NCBI RefSeq assembly: GCF_018687935.1 | Contig: NZ_CP061308.1 | Span: forward strand, 614,048 to 678,047 | Direction: 5' to 3' | DNA length: 64,000 nucleotides | Source: Polynucleobacter sp. JS-JIR-5-A7 | Lineage (GTDB): Bacteria; Pseudomonadota; Gammaproteobacteria; Burkholderiales; Burkholderiaceae | Shown here: positions 53,535-62,165 of the stretch, piece after piece | How positions within the stretch are numbered: position 1 is the first letter of the stretch | How the letters are laid out: each line of letters opens with the position of its first letter | Translations under genes and position numbers: made by a program | Notes under the pieces: generated by a model | Seen by the model: only the letters and a program-made list of their open reading frames with translations | Told to the model about the DNA's origin: nothing | Databases searched by the model: none

Positions 53535-54539
53535 ATGAAGATGAAGTTTAAGAGAGCATTGATTTCCACCACCTTAGCCCTCGGTGTAGTTGGTGTTTCA
53601 CCTGCATTTGCAGCATGGGAGCCAAACAAGCCAGTTGAATTCATTATTCCTGCTGGTCCTGGTGGTGGTGCTGACCAAATGGCTCGCATGATCCAAGGAA
53701 TCATCACCAAAAATAATTTAATGAAGCAAGCAGTGATTCCAGTGAATAAGGGTGCTGGTGCTGGTGCTGAAGGTTTCTTGGCAATGAAAGAAGCCAAAGG
53801 TGATCCCAATAAGATTGTGATCACACTTTCTAATTTATTTACAACGCCATTAGCAACCGGTGTTCCATTTAATTGGCAAGACATTACTCCGGTAGCAATG
53901 TTGGCGTTAGATCAGTTTGTGTTGTGGGACAACGCAGAAAAGCCTTATAAGACAGCCAAAGAATACATTGACGCTGCTAAAGCTGCTGGTCCGGGTAAAT
54001 TCAAAATGGGCGGAACCGGTTCTAAGCAAGAAGATCAAATCATTACCGTAGCCATTGAAAAAGCAACAGGCGCTAAATTTACCTACATTCCTTTCAAAGG
54101 GGGTGGCGATGTTGCTGTTCAGCTGGTTGGTAACCACGTTGATTCATCCGTGAACAACCCAATCGAGGCGGTAGCGCAGTGGCGTGCTAACAAATTACGT
54201 GCATTGTGCGTATTTGATGACACCCGCATGCCATACAAAGAAAAAATTACCGATACTCAATCATGGTACGACGTGCCGACTTGTAAAGAGGCAGGTGTAA
54301 CAACTGACTACACCATGTTACGCGGTATTTTCATGGCTCCAGGTGTCACTCAAGAGCAGGTTGATTTTTATATCGATTTATTTAAAAAGGTACGTGCTAC
54401 ACCAGAGTGGAAAAAGTTCATGGCTGATGGGGCATTTAATCAGACATTTATGACGGGTAAAGAGTTTAGAAACTGGCTGACATTAAACGAAGCATTGCAT
54501 AAGCAATTAATGACTGAAGCTGGCTTCTTGGCTAAGTAA
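53535..54539 (+). CDS. tctC: TctC-type binding protein of a tripartite tricarboxylate transporter
   Basis: 334 residues. A signal peptide (FKRALISTTLALGVVGVSPAFA) precedes the mature WEPNKPVEFIIPAGPGGGADQMARM opening typical of Bug/TctC proteins. It should bind a carboxylate in the periplasm and deliver it to TctAB. The ATG at 53535 follows GGAGA; an upstream start at 53520 would overlap this site. tctB and tctA follow codirectionally, with a terminator-like hairpin between tctC and tctB that would keep the binding protein in excess. Ligand unknown. Confidence 0.93.
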   Translation: MKMKFKRALISTTLALGVVGVSPAFAAWEPNKPVEFIIPAGPGGGADQMARMIQGIITKNNLMKQAVIPVNKGAGAGAEGFLAMKEAKGDPNKIVITLSNLFTTPLATGVPFNWQDITPVAMLALDQFVLWDNAEKPYKTAKEYIDAAKAAGPGKFKMGGTGSKQEDQIITVAIEKATGAKFTYIPFKGGGDVAVQLVGNHVDSSVNNPIEAVAQWRANKLRALCVFDDTRMPYKEKITDTQSWYDVPTCKEAGVTTDYTMLRGIFMAPGVTQEQVDFYIDLFKKVRATPEWKKFMADGAFNQTFMTGKEFRNWLTLNEALHKQLMTEAGFLAK

Positions 54540-54553
54540 TTTGTGGAAATCTG

Positions 54554-54583
54554 ATAGGGCCTCCATTGGGGGTCCTATTTTTT
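54554..54583 (+). terminator. Intercistronic terminator/attenuator between tctC and tctB
   Basis: ATAGG..CCTCC pairs with GGGGTCCTAT around the loop ATTG with one bulge, followed by six T. Partial termination here would give more binding protein than permease, as in many transport operons. Confidence 0.72.
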
Positions 54584-54621
54584 GAGTAAGTGCATTAATT
54601 AACCTTAATAAAAATATAAAA

Positions 54622-55149
54622 ATGTCCGAACATACAAATAATACAAATCAAGACTCAGTTATTAGCATAAGAGCAATGGATGTGATTACCTCTATCTTGT
54701 TTCTTGCTGTAGGCTTGACAGTGATGATTGGCAGCCTTAAGTTGGGTGCTAGTTGGGGCGCTGATGGCCCGGAGGCTGGTTACTTTCCTTTCTATATCAG
54801 CTTGATCATCATGCTTTCTAGCACGGTTACTTTGTATCAAGCCGCCATCGTGAATAAGAAAAAGAAAACAGAAACGTTTGTTGAAAAAGAGCCGTTCAAG
54901 CAAGTCATGGCGGTGTTACTACCAGCGATTGTTTTTGTTCTAGGTGTGCAATTGATTGGTATCTATGTTTCTTCCGCTATCTATATTGCAATCTTTATGG
55001 TGTGGTTAGGAAAATACCCAATTTGGAAGGCGGTTGCTGTATCGATTGGAGTAAGTGCAGCCCTTTACCTCATGTTTGAATTCTGGTTCCAAGTTCCATT
55101 GCCACATGGCTCCTGGATTAATCCACTCGAGTTCGTAGGCGTGCAATAA
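54622..55149 (+). CDS. tctB: TctB-type small membrane subunit
   Basis: 175 residues with four membrane spans; the segment GPEAGYFPFYISLIIMLSS after the first span is diagnostic for TctB. A hydrophilic loop rich in Lys and Glu (about residues 78-93) separates the two halves. It pairs with TctA downstream (gap 44 bp). Confidence 0.92.
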   Translation: MSEHTNNTNQDSVISIRAMDVITSILFLAVGLTVMIGSLKLGASWGADGPEAGYFPFYISLIIMLSSTVTLYQAAIVNKKKKTETFVEKEPFKQVMAVLLPAIVFVLGVQLIGIYVSSAIYIAIFMVWLGKYPIWKAVAVSIGVSAALYLMFEFWFQVPLPHGSWINPLEFVGVQ

Positions 55150-55193
55150 AAAAGAATAACTATTAAAAAAGATTAGAAAAGAAGGAGTCCAAG

Positions 55194-56693
55194 TTGGAAG
55201 AAATTAATGCTCTATTCAACGGCTTTGCCGTTGCAATGACGCCCTTTAACTTATTGTTGATGCTCGTTGGCGTAACGCTCGGTGTGATCATCGGTGTGTT
55301 GCCAGGTTTGGGTGGCGCAAACGGAATTGCGATTCTGTTGCCATTGACTTTCACTATGCCGCCAACCTCTGCAATCATCATGCTTTCCTGTATTTATTGG
55401 GGCGCATTATTCGGCGGTGCAATTACATCGGTTCTATTTAATATTCCTGGCGAACCATGGTCGGTTGCGACAACCTTTGATGGTTATCCAATGGCTCGTA
55501 ATGGTAAAGCTGGCGAGGCGCTGACTGCTGCATTCACATCTTCATTTGTAGGCGCTTTCTTTGCAATTGTGATGATTACTTTCTTGGCGCCGTTGGTAGC
55601 GAAGTTTGCGCTCCAATTTGGTCCGCCAGAATTCTTCTCGGTCTATCTGCTCACCTTCTGTAGTTTCGTAGGCATGAACAAAGGTTCGCCGTTTAAGACT
55701 ATTTCTGCCATGATGCTCGGCTTCGCTCTGGCAACTGTTGGTATGGATACCGTTACCGGTCAATTGCGTTTGACGTTCGGTAATCCTGAGTTGATGCGTG
55801 GCTTTGACTTCTTGATCGCGGTGATTGGTTTGTTTGGTATTGGTGAGATTCTCCTCTCCATGGAAGAGGGCTTAGCATTCCAAGGTGCTGCAGCGAAGAT
55901 TCGTGGCAAGGTTGTGCTCGAGACATGGAAGCAATTGCCTAAGTACTGGGCTACTTCATTACGCAGCTGTCTGATTGGTTGCTGGATGGGCATTACTCCA
56001 GGCGGCGCTACTCCTGCATCCTTCATGGCTTACGGCGTAGCCAAGCGCGTATCTAAAGACGGTGATAAGTTTGGTACTGGCAAGATGGAAGGTATTGTTG
56101 CGCCAGAAACAGCAGCTCACGCTGCAGGAACAGCAGCGCTCCTCCCAATGTTGTCCTTAGGCATTCCAGGTTCACCAACCGCAGCAGTGTTGCTTGGTGG
56201 TCTATTGATCTGGGGTCTACAACCTGGTCCATTACTCTTCGTTGAGAAACCAGACTTTGTTTGGGGATTGATAGCCAGTATGTACTTAGGTAACTTGGCT
56301 GGCTTGTTTGTGGTGTTAACTTGTGTGCCTTTGTTTGCCTCTATCTTGAGAATTCCATTCTCCATCATTGCACCAGTCATTATTGTGATTTGTGCGGTAG
56401 GTGCCTACACTGTTCACAATGCAATGTTTGACGTTTGGTTGATGCTCGGCTTTGGTGTGGTTGGTTATGTCTTTAAGAAATTAGACTACCCAATGGCGCC
56501 AATGGTTTTGGCCTTGGTATTGGGTGATCGCGCAGAAGACTCTTTCCGTCAGTCGATGTTGTTCTCACAGGGAAGCTTAGATATTTTCTTCTCTAACGCA
56601 TTGGTGGGCGGCATTACATCCCTTGCATTAGTGCTTCTCTTCTGGCCATTGATTGGCAAGGTGATTGGCAAGAAAAAGGCTGCAGCAGCTTAA
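55194..56693 (+). CDS. tctA: TctA-type large membrane subunit
   Basis: 499 residues, about 11-12 membrane spans, with the family motifs GVLPGLGGANGIAILLPLTF and the second inverted copy GSPTAAVLLGGLLIWGLQPGP. These glycine-rich loops form the substrate path. The start is TTG at 55194, with AAGGAG six bases upstream. A strong terminator follows the stop. Confidence 0.95.
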   Translation: MEEINALFNGFAVAMTPFNLLLMLVGVTLGVIIGVLPGLGGANGIAILLPLTFTMPPTSAIIMLSCIYWGALFGGAITSVLFNIPGEPWSVATTFDGYPMARNGKAGEALTAAFTSSFVGAFFAIVMITFLAPLVAKFALQFGPPEFFSVYLLTFCSFVGMNKGSPFKTISAMMLGFALATVGMDTVTGQLRLTFGNPELMRGFDFLIAVIGLFGIGEILLSMEEGLAFQGAAAKIRGKVVLETWKQLPKYWATSLRSCLIGCWMGITPGGATPASFMAYGVAKRVSKDGDKFGTGKMEGIVAPETAAHAAGTAALLPMLSLGIPGSPTAAVLLGGLLIWGLQPGPLLFVEKPDFVWGLIASMYLGNLAGLFVVLTCVPLFASILRIPFSIIAPVIIVICAVGAYTVHNAMFDVWLMLGFGVVGYVFKKLDYPMAPMVLALVLGDRAEDSFRQSMLFSQGSLDIFFSNALVGGITSLALVLLFWPLIGKVIGKKKAAAA

Positions 56694-56729
56694 GAAGAAA
56701 TACGCTAGAAAAAGCGATTTCCAGTAGAA

Positions 56730-56751
56730 AAGGGGCGCAAGCCCCTTTTTT
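56730..56751 (+). terminator. Terminator after tctA
   Basis: AAGGGGC-GCAA-GCCCCTT: a 7-bp stem with a tetraloop, running into a T tract. It separates the transporter operon from the copper-type cluster. Confidence 0.93.
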
Positions 56752-56788
56752 CATGCAAAAGTCATAAATCCGATAAAATCCTACCAAC

Positions 56789-57160
56789 ATGAATTTCCGC
56801 AAAAACCACCTCATTCACTGGATTGCTGCAAGCGCAATCGCGATGAGTGCACTTGCCCCAGCCGTTTCACAAGCAGTATCGCTGGCAAAGCATGGTCAAG
56901 GTCTTACGATGGAGATTTGCTCTACTAGTGGCGCCAAGATGGAAATCAAGGTGCAGACAGATGACCAAGAGGTCGCTGATCAAGCGCAGCCCTGTCCATA
57001 TTGTGTATCTCAGAACAGCATCGCCCCAGCTTTTAATACCAGCCTCACATTTGCAGCGCCAACATCAGTTGCGTTGCTTCCTCAGCTTTTCTATCAATCA
57101 CCTAAGCCACTCGCAGTTTGGGTAACGCCTCCCTCAGCAGCACCTCCAGTACAAGCCTAA
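56789..57160 (+). CDS. DUF2946-type secreted small Cys protein
   Basis: 123 residues with a signal peptide (IAASAIAMSALAPAVSQA). The mature part has C44 in EICSTSG and the pair C69-P-Y-C72 (QPCPYCVSQ), the DUF2946 pattern. The C-terminal third is rich in proline and alanine. Members occur beside copper-related genes, so a metal-binding role in the periplasm is plausible but unproven. No ribosome site is evident. It precedes the TonB receptor by 84 bp, which contain an inverted repeat. Confidence 0.75.
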   Translation: MNFRKNHLIHWIAASAIAMSALAPAVSQAVSLAKHGQGLTMEICSTSGAKMEIKVQTDDQEVADQAQPCPYCVSQNSIAPAFNTSLTFAAPTSVALLPQLFYQSPKPLAVWVTPPSAAPPVQA

Positions 57161-57193
57161 ATACTTTTTAGGGCATAGCCTAGCTATGTAGTT

Positions 57194-57219
57194 GGCAACA
57201 TAGTCGTAACTAAGTTGCC
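57194..57219 (+). promoter_or_regulatory. Inverted repeat GGCAAC-N14-GTTGCC before the TonB receptor gene
   Basis: A 6-bp perfect inverted repeat 25 bp before the receptor start. It could be an operator or a leader hairpin. No known copper-regulator box (for example the CueR type) is recognisable. Confidence 0.3.
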
Positions 57220-57244
57220 GTCATATTGTGTGGAGAAGTAAACC

Positions 57245-59389
57245 TTGTTGTACACAAAGAAAATCAGTGCATGCATTGTCATGTTATGGGCTTCAATCGT
57301 CATTAGTGCCCAGGCACAAGCACAGTTTGCTCCGCCGCCTAACTATGATCAAAAGTTGGCTGATATGGTTGTTACTGCAACAAAATCAGGAACCCTTCTG
57401 CGTGATATGACTCAGAACACCACAGTTTTGACTAAGGAAGAGTTAGAGATTTCACCCGATCAAACCATTGACCAAGTATTAAAGAACCAATCAAGCGTAT
57501 TTTTGAATGATCAACCTTTTTATGAAAAGGATCCTACTGGTCAAAGTATTAACGTTCGTGGATTGGGAAATGCTAGAACATTGGTTTTGATTGACGGCGT
57601 TCCTGCCAATGATGCTATGTATGGAACTGTGCAATGGAATTTAGTTCCCATGTCAGCCATTCAAGATGTTGAATTTATCCGTGGCGGCGTTTCTAGTTTG
57701 TATGGAAATATGGGTATGGGTGGCGTGATTAATATTACAACCAAGCCTATTAGCGAAAATAAGGGGGAGATATCGGGAAGTATTGGTTCTTATGCCACTG
57801 GAACTGTAGCAGTGTCAAAAGAGTTGGCAATGAGTGACTCATTTAAATTGCGAGCTTCAGCTGATTATTTCAGTACCGAGGGATATCAGAATATTGCAAC
57901 CATTTCTCCTTCTTCGCGGAGTGCGTTAAAGACGGGCATGGGTAATGAAAGTGCTGAAAATGCAAATTACAGATTGCAAGGGTCAGCAAAGCTCAGTCCA
58001 GATACAGATAGCTTTTTTAATCTTGGTCTGCATTCAATGTCAAACCTACCAACGGGCGGTTATAGTTTTGCAAGAAAATCCACTAACGAGATGACGCTTT
58101 CTGGAGGCTCAACCACAAGACTAAATTCTAGCGAGCAGGTTCAAGTAAATGCCTATTATGAGAACACCACATTGCAACAGCAAAATGTGAGCTCAAGCAA
58201 TCCTTATATTAATGCTACGTTTCATAATCCCTATTATCAAGTTGGTGGATCGGGTCAATATACAAAAAATCTTCAGGATCAGGCAATTGATCAAGTGATT
58301 ATGAGTGTGGATGCGAAGCAGTTATCGGCATCTAATTTTCAGAATAACTATGCCTCACCTGGTGCCGCAAATTACCAAACCAGTAAATTAGGGGCGCTGA
58401 CCTCGCAGGTTGTTGCACAGGGCACCCAAAATTTTGCAGGTCTTTTAGGTCAAGTGAAATCAAATCTCAATACCATTCCTCTGCAGGCAACTTTATCGGC
58501 TAGGGTAGATAACTGGACTAGTCAGATCCCGACGAACTATACGCAAGCTGTTGGTGGCGCACAAGTCAGCACTGCTGTACCCAATCAATCCAAAACAAAA
58601 CTAAGCCCAAATCTGGGTTTGTTATACCGCGTATCTAAGGAGTTGGATTTTAGGGCTGCAGCTTATCAGGCATTTCATGCTCCTGGTCTCAATAACTCTA
58701 TCCGAAGTTATGGATCGGGCTCGAGCTATGTTGGTAATAATCCGTTCTTAACTCCAGAAAATATGACTGGATATGAGCTTGGATCTGACTATCGATGGAA
58801 GTCAGGATTTATTCAAGTTACTGGGTTTAATGCAAATGTTACTAATGCAATTGCTACCTACACCCTTTCAAGCAGTCAAATTGCTAGTACCTGTTCTCCA
58901 GTATGTAGTAGTGGCGCTAAATCGTATAGCAATGATCAATCACTTCGTAGTACTGGATTGGAGATGCAGGCACATTGGGATGTCAGCTCAAAATGGGCTA
59001 CCGATCTTAGCTATACCTTAACCAAGGCAGTTTTAACTTCTACTTATGGAGCAATTGATACAGTCTTAAATCCTACGGGCGTGCAGATCGCTGGTACGCC
59101 TAGAAATATGGCAAGTGCAAATATCACTTACTATCCTATTTCAAAAACAAGCTTGACGACTTCAGTGCGCTATATTGGAAATTCTTGGTATGACACAGCC
59201 CATACTCTGCCAATTCCGGCGTATGCAGTATTGGGAGCGAGGGTGAACCATGAGTTGACTCCCAATACATCAGTTTATTTAAGTGCGGTAAATCTGTTGA
59301 ATCGTAATTACATTACCTTTGGCTCTGGTTCTCAATATATTGCTGGTCAGCCTCAGACAATTACCGTTGGCGCACGTATCATCTTTTAA
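57245..59389 (+). CDS. TonB-dependent outer membrane receptor, probable metal (copper) uptake
   Basis: 714 residues: signal peptide (MLWASIVISAQAQA), TonB box-like DMVVTATKS, plug domain (TIDQVLKNQSSVFL, SINVRGLGNARTLVLIDGVPAND, VEFIRGGVSSLYGNMGMGGVINI) and a 22-strand-type barrel ending in GARIIF with the terminal Phe. A loop holds C-x3-C (STCSPVCSS). The start is TTG with GGAGAAG upstream. The next gene starts within the stop codon (TAATG), so the two are coupled. Copper as cargo is inferred from the downstream PCuAC and TlpA-like genes; siderophore or cobalamin are alternatives. Confidence 0.85.
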   Translation: MLYTKKISACIVMLWASIVISAQAQAQFAPPPNYDQKLADMVVTATKSGTLLRDMTQNTTVLTKEELEISPDQTIDQVLKNQSSVFLNDQPFYEKDPTGQSINVRGLGNARTLVLIDGVPANDAMYGTVQWNLVPMSAIQDVEFIRGGVSSLYGNMGMGGVINITTKPISENKGEISGSIGSYATGTVAVSKELAMSDSFKLRASADYFSTEGYQNIATISPSSRSALKTGMGNESAENANYRLQGSAKLSPDTDSFFNLGLHSMSNLPTGGYSFARKSTNEMTLSGGSTTRLNSSEQVQVNAYYENTTLQQQNVSSSNPYINATFHNPYYQVGGSGQYTKNLQDQAIDQVIMSVDAKQLSASNFQNNYASPGAANYQTSKLGALTSQVVAQGTQNFAGLLGQVKSNLNTIPLQATLSARVDNWTSQIPTNYTQAVGGAQVSTAVPNQSKTKLSPNLGLLYRVSKELDFRAAAYQAFHAPGLNNSIRSYGSGSSYVGNNPFLTPENMTGYELGSDYRWKSGFIQVTGFNANVTNAIATYTLSSSQIASTCSPVCSSGAKSYSNDQSLRSTGLEMQAHWDVSSKWATDLSYTLTKAVLTSTYGAIDTVLNPTGVQIAGTPRNMASANITYYPISKTSLTTSVRYIGNSWYDTAHTLPIPAYAVLGARVNHELTPNTSVYLSAVNLLNRNYITFGSGSQYIAGQPQTITVGARIIF

Positions 59390-60642
59390 TGATGAAATCC
59401 TATTTTTTTCTTTCGGCATGGTTAACTACATTAAGAGCCTTCTTAATAGGAGTGCTTTGTGTATGTGGTCGAGCAGAGGCCCAAATCGATCATTCATCTC
59501 CTATGGCGGCAGCAAAGATAAGCAATACTTGCCAAGGAGTTGGTTTGGAGTGCGCCAATGCAGCCACTCCATTTTTCGCTCTTGATGGCAAATTACTCCT
59601 GGCGTGGACTGCAAATGGAGTTGTATCAGTAGGGCAGTCATCTGATCTCGGAAAAACATGGATAGCGACTGTCAAAATTGTAGAGCATGGTAAGTCATTA
59701 GATACTGGTAGCGATGCCCGCCCCCAAATAGTGGCTGATAAACAGGACAATATATTTTTAGCCTATGCTTTTTTCAAAGACTCCCATTGGAATGCACAAA
59801 TTAATACGGCTAGATCTACTGATGGCGGTAAATCTTTTACTGTTCCGGTATCCTTGGTTCAGGATAGTTCTAGTCAACGTTTCCCATCGGTATTGATCAG
59901 GCCGGATGACTCTATTTTTATTTCTTGGATAGATAAGCGCCTAGTAGTATCTGCCAAGCAGGGTGGTTCTAAACGTTTAGGCGGTTCAATTGCTTATTCA
60001 TTTTCAAGTGATAGCGGAAAAACATTTAAAGCTGAGCAATTTGCGAATGAGAGTAGTTGTGAATGTTGTCGCATTGGTAGCGGTCTAGATCCACAAAACC
60101 AACCCGTGATTGTGTATCGAGCTATATTCCCAGGGGGTATTCGGGATCAAGCAAGCCAAGTTATTGCTACCAAAGGTGCTGAGCCAATTCGTCGAGTCGC
60201 AGATGATGATTGGAAGACCGATGCTTGTCCGCATCACGGTCCATCGATTGCAGTTTCTGGATCTGGCAAATTGCATGTCGCTTGGTATACCCAGGGAAAT
60301 AAGCGCTCTGGTGTTTTTTATGCCAACTCTAGCAATCAAGGATTGAGTTATTCTGCGCCCGTCAGAATTGGAGCAGAAGGAGCGAACGTTTCTAGGCCTT
60401 ATCTCTTAGCTTTGGGGCAACAGGTATGGTTAGTATGGAAAGAATTTGATGGAACCCACGCTTTGGTTTACATGAAACAATCTACTGATGATGGTAAAAC
60501 GTGGAGTACTCCACAGATGATTTCTAAAACAAATGGGTATAGCGACCACCCCTTATTGATCAATCAAGGAGATACGGTATTTTTATCTTGGCTGACAAGA
60601 GTCGACGGGTATCAATTGATTCAGCTTGGACAAAAACAATGA
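59389..60642 (+). CDS. Secreted Asp-box (BNR) beta-propeller protein with CxCC and CPHHG motifs
   Basis: 417 residues, signal peptide to about residue 34 (AEAQ). At least four Asp-box repeats (S-x-D-x-G-K-T/S-W/F) are spread through it: SSDLGKTW, STDGGKSF, SSDSGKTF, STDDGKTW. This is a sialidase-like propeller, yet the typical sialidase arginine triad is not apparent. C224-E-C226-C227 and C280-P-H-H-G lie 53 residues apart and look like a metal or disulfide site; an early C-x7-C pair is also present. It overlaps the receptor gene by 1 bp and the thioredoxin-like gene by 4 bp. I infer a periplasmic partner of the receptor, not a glycosidase. Confidence 0.8.
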   Translation: MMKSYFFLSAWLTTLRAFLIGVLCVCGRAEAQIDHSSPMAAAKISNTCQGVGLECANAATPFFALDGKLLLAWTANGVVSVGQSSDLGKTWIATVKIVEHGKSLDTGSDARPQIVADKQDNIFLAYAFFKDSHWNAQINTARSTDGGKSFTVPVSLVQDSSSQRFPSVLIRPDDSIFISWIDKRLVVSAKQGGSKRLGGSIAYSFSSDSGKTFKAEQFANESSCECCRIGSGLDPQNQPVIVYRAIFPGGIRDQASQVIATKGAEPIRRVADDDWKTDACPHHGPSIAVSGSGKLHVAWYTQGNKRSGVFYANSSNQGLSYSAPVRIGAEGANVSRPYLLALGQQVWLVWKEFDGTHALVYMKQSTDDGKTWSTPQMISKTNGYSDHPLLINQGDTVFLSWLTRVDGYQLIQLGQKQ

Positions 60643-61115
60643 GAAGATATTTATTCGCCTTAATCATTACTATTGGGTCGATAAACCTTGCCTTTGCTGA
60701 TAAGGCAACCCTGAAGCCTTATCAAAGTGGTGAATGGTCTAATTTAGTGAAGAGTGCTAATGGCGCACCCATCGCCATTCATTTTTGGGGGGTTACCTGC
60801 CCGTCTTGTGTCAAGGAGATGCCGCAGTGGGGGCTGTTCGTGAAGAGTCATCCGAATGCAAAAATAATTTTTATTCAGGTTGATGATGTTTCACAAGACG
60901 CAATGAAAAAAATGCTGAGCAAAGCGGGCTTGGATAAAGTGAATAATTATTATGTCGCTGCGCCTTTTGATGAGCGCTTGCGTTATGAGATCGATCCTAA
61001 GTGGCATGGCGAGACGCCAACAACAATCTTGATAGATAAAAATGGGAAGGCTTCCCGTAAAACAGGTTTGATTAATTTTCAGCAACTACAGTCCAAGCTG
61101 GTTACTGGCGACTAG
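60639..61115 (+). CDS. TlpA/ResA-like periplasmic thioredoxin
   Basis: 158 residues from the ATG at 60639, which overlaps the preceding stop (ATGA). A signal anchor (YLFALIITIGSINLAFA) is followed by a thioredoxin fold with the active site C54-P-S-C57 in HFWGVTCPSCVKEMPQW and the cis-Pro region GETPTTILID. Such proteins reduce cysteines of copper chaperones or cytochromes in the periplasm. In this setting it may keep the CxCC or DUF2946 cysteines reduced. Confidence 0.88.
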   Translation: MRRYLFALIITIGSINLAFADKATLKPYQSGEWSNLVKSANGAPIAIHFWGVTCPSCVKEMPQWGLFVKSHPNAKIIFIQVDDVSQDAMKKMLSKAGLDKVNNYYVAAPFDERLRYEIDPKWHGETPTTILIDKNGKASRKTGLINFQQLQSKLVTGD

Positions 61116-61154
61116 AACAATCAATTAACCGATAGAAATTAGGCTTCAGCAAAT

Positions 61155-61589
61155 ATGCGTACCTGGTTAATGAAACGAAATTGCTCATTGACACCCAAAC
61201 AAGTGGGGTGGTTCTATGCGTCTATCTGCGCTTTTTCTTTCTTAATTGCAGGATTCTTTTTGGCTCTTGGTATTTGGATGGTAGTCATTTTTACCTCCCT
61301 AGATATCTTGGCTTTAACATTCGCTCTTTATATCTACACCCGTCATGCGCTAGATTATGAAAAAATTTCTATTGACGACAAAGTCTTGGTTGTTGAGCAA
61401 AGTTGGGGTGGCAAATTAAAAACCCATGTATTTAATACCTTGTGGACTCGGTTAGAACGCGAGGGCTTTAAGGGCAGGCGTTTGGCATTAAAAAGCTCAG
61501 ATCATTCTCTGCCCATTGGACTATTTGTCCGTCAAGACCAGTTTGAGGTCTTTGAGCAGGAGTTGAAAGCGCATTTAGGTAATCGTTAG
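61155..61589 (+). CDS. DUF2244 membrane protein
   Basis: 144 residues with two adjacent membrane spans (about 20-70) after a short basic N-terminus with RNCSLTPKQ, then a soluble C-terminal domain (VVEQSWGGKLKTHVFNTLWTRLE). This is the DUF2244 layout; members are often found beside cytochrome oxidase genes. Its function is unknown. It lies 39 bp after the thioredoxin-like gene and 39 bp before the PCuAC gene. Confidence 0.85.
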   Translation: MRTWLMKRNCSLTPKQVGWFYASICAFSFLIAGFFLALGIWMVVIFTSLDILALTFALYIYTRHALDYEKISIDDKVLVVEQSWGGKLKTHVFNTLWTRLEREGFKGRRLALKSSDHSLPIGLFVRQDQFEVFEQELKAHLGNR

Positions 61590-61628
61590 AAAAAATTTAA
61601 AACTGTTTTAAAGAAGAGGGATGTCAAT

Positions 61629-62087
61629 ATGAAATCAAAATTACTCGTAACCATGTGTGCGGCAATGGGAATTGCTTTAAGCGGTACTGCTATTGCGCAA
61701 AACGCTTCAGTGGGCTCTATTAAGATTGAGAATGGCTATACCCGCGCTACTGCCCCTGGGCAACAAGTTGCTGGCGGCTTTCTGAAGATTGAAAATAAAG
61801 GGGCTGCTGATCAATTGATATCGGCTAGCTCACCGGCTGCAGGTGAAGTACAGTTACATGAAATGGCCATGGATGGCAATGTGATGAGGATGCGTCAAGT
61901 AAAGGATATCGCTTTACCCGCTAATGGCGCTGTTGAGCTAAAACCCGGTGGCCTGCATTTAATGTTCATGAACATCAAAGCACCTTTGACTGCAGGTGAA
62001 GCTGTTCCAGTCAAACTGAAGTTTGCCAAAGCAGGTGAAGTCGAAGTGAAGCTACCAGTCAATGCTACAGCTCCAATGAAGCATTGA
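61629..62087 (+). CDS. PCuAC periplasmic copper(I) chaperone
   Basis: 152 residues with signal peptide (AMGIALSGTAIAQ). The cupredoxin-like mature part carries the complete copper motif H-x10-M-x21-H-x-M as H77, M88, H110 and M112. PCuAC delivers Cu(I) to the CuA/CuB centres of cytochrome oxidases. An extended His/Met tail is reduced to MKH at the C-terminus. It is the firmest evidence that the cluster handles copper. A terminator follows. Confidence 0.94.
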   Translation: MKSKLLVTMCAAMGIALSGTAIAQNASVGSIKIENGYTRATAPGQQVAGGFLKIENKGAADQLISASSPAAGEVQLHEMAMDGNVMRMRQVKDIALPANGAVELKPGGLHLMFMNIKAPLTAGEAVPVKLKFAKAGEVEVKLPVNATAPMKH

Positions 62088-62116
62088 TAGTAGCTGAGCA
62101 GTAGAAATTAAAAGGT

Positions 62117-62142
62117 CCCTGAATCAAATCAGGGGCTTTTTT
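62117..62142 (+). terminator. Terminator after the PCuAC gene
   Basis: CCCTGA-ATCAAA-TCAGGG hairpin followed by GC and six T. It ends the copper-type cluster before the convergent ilvD. Confidence 0.9.
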
Positions 62143-62165
62143 ACTAGACTGCTGATTCAGTTTGC

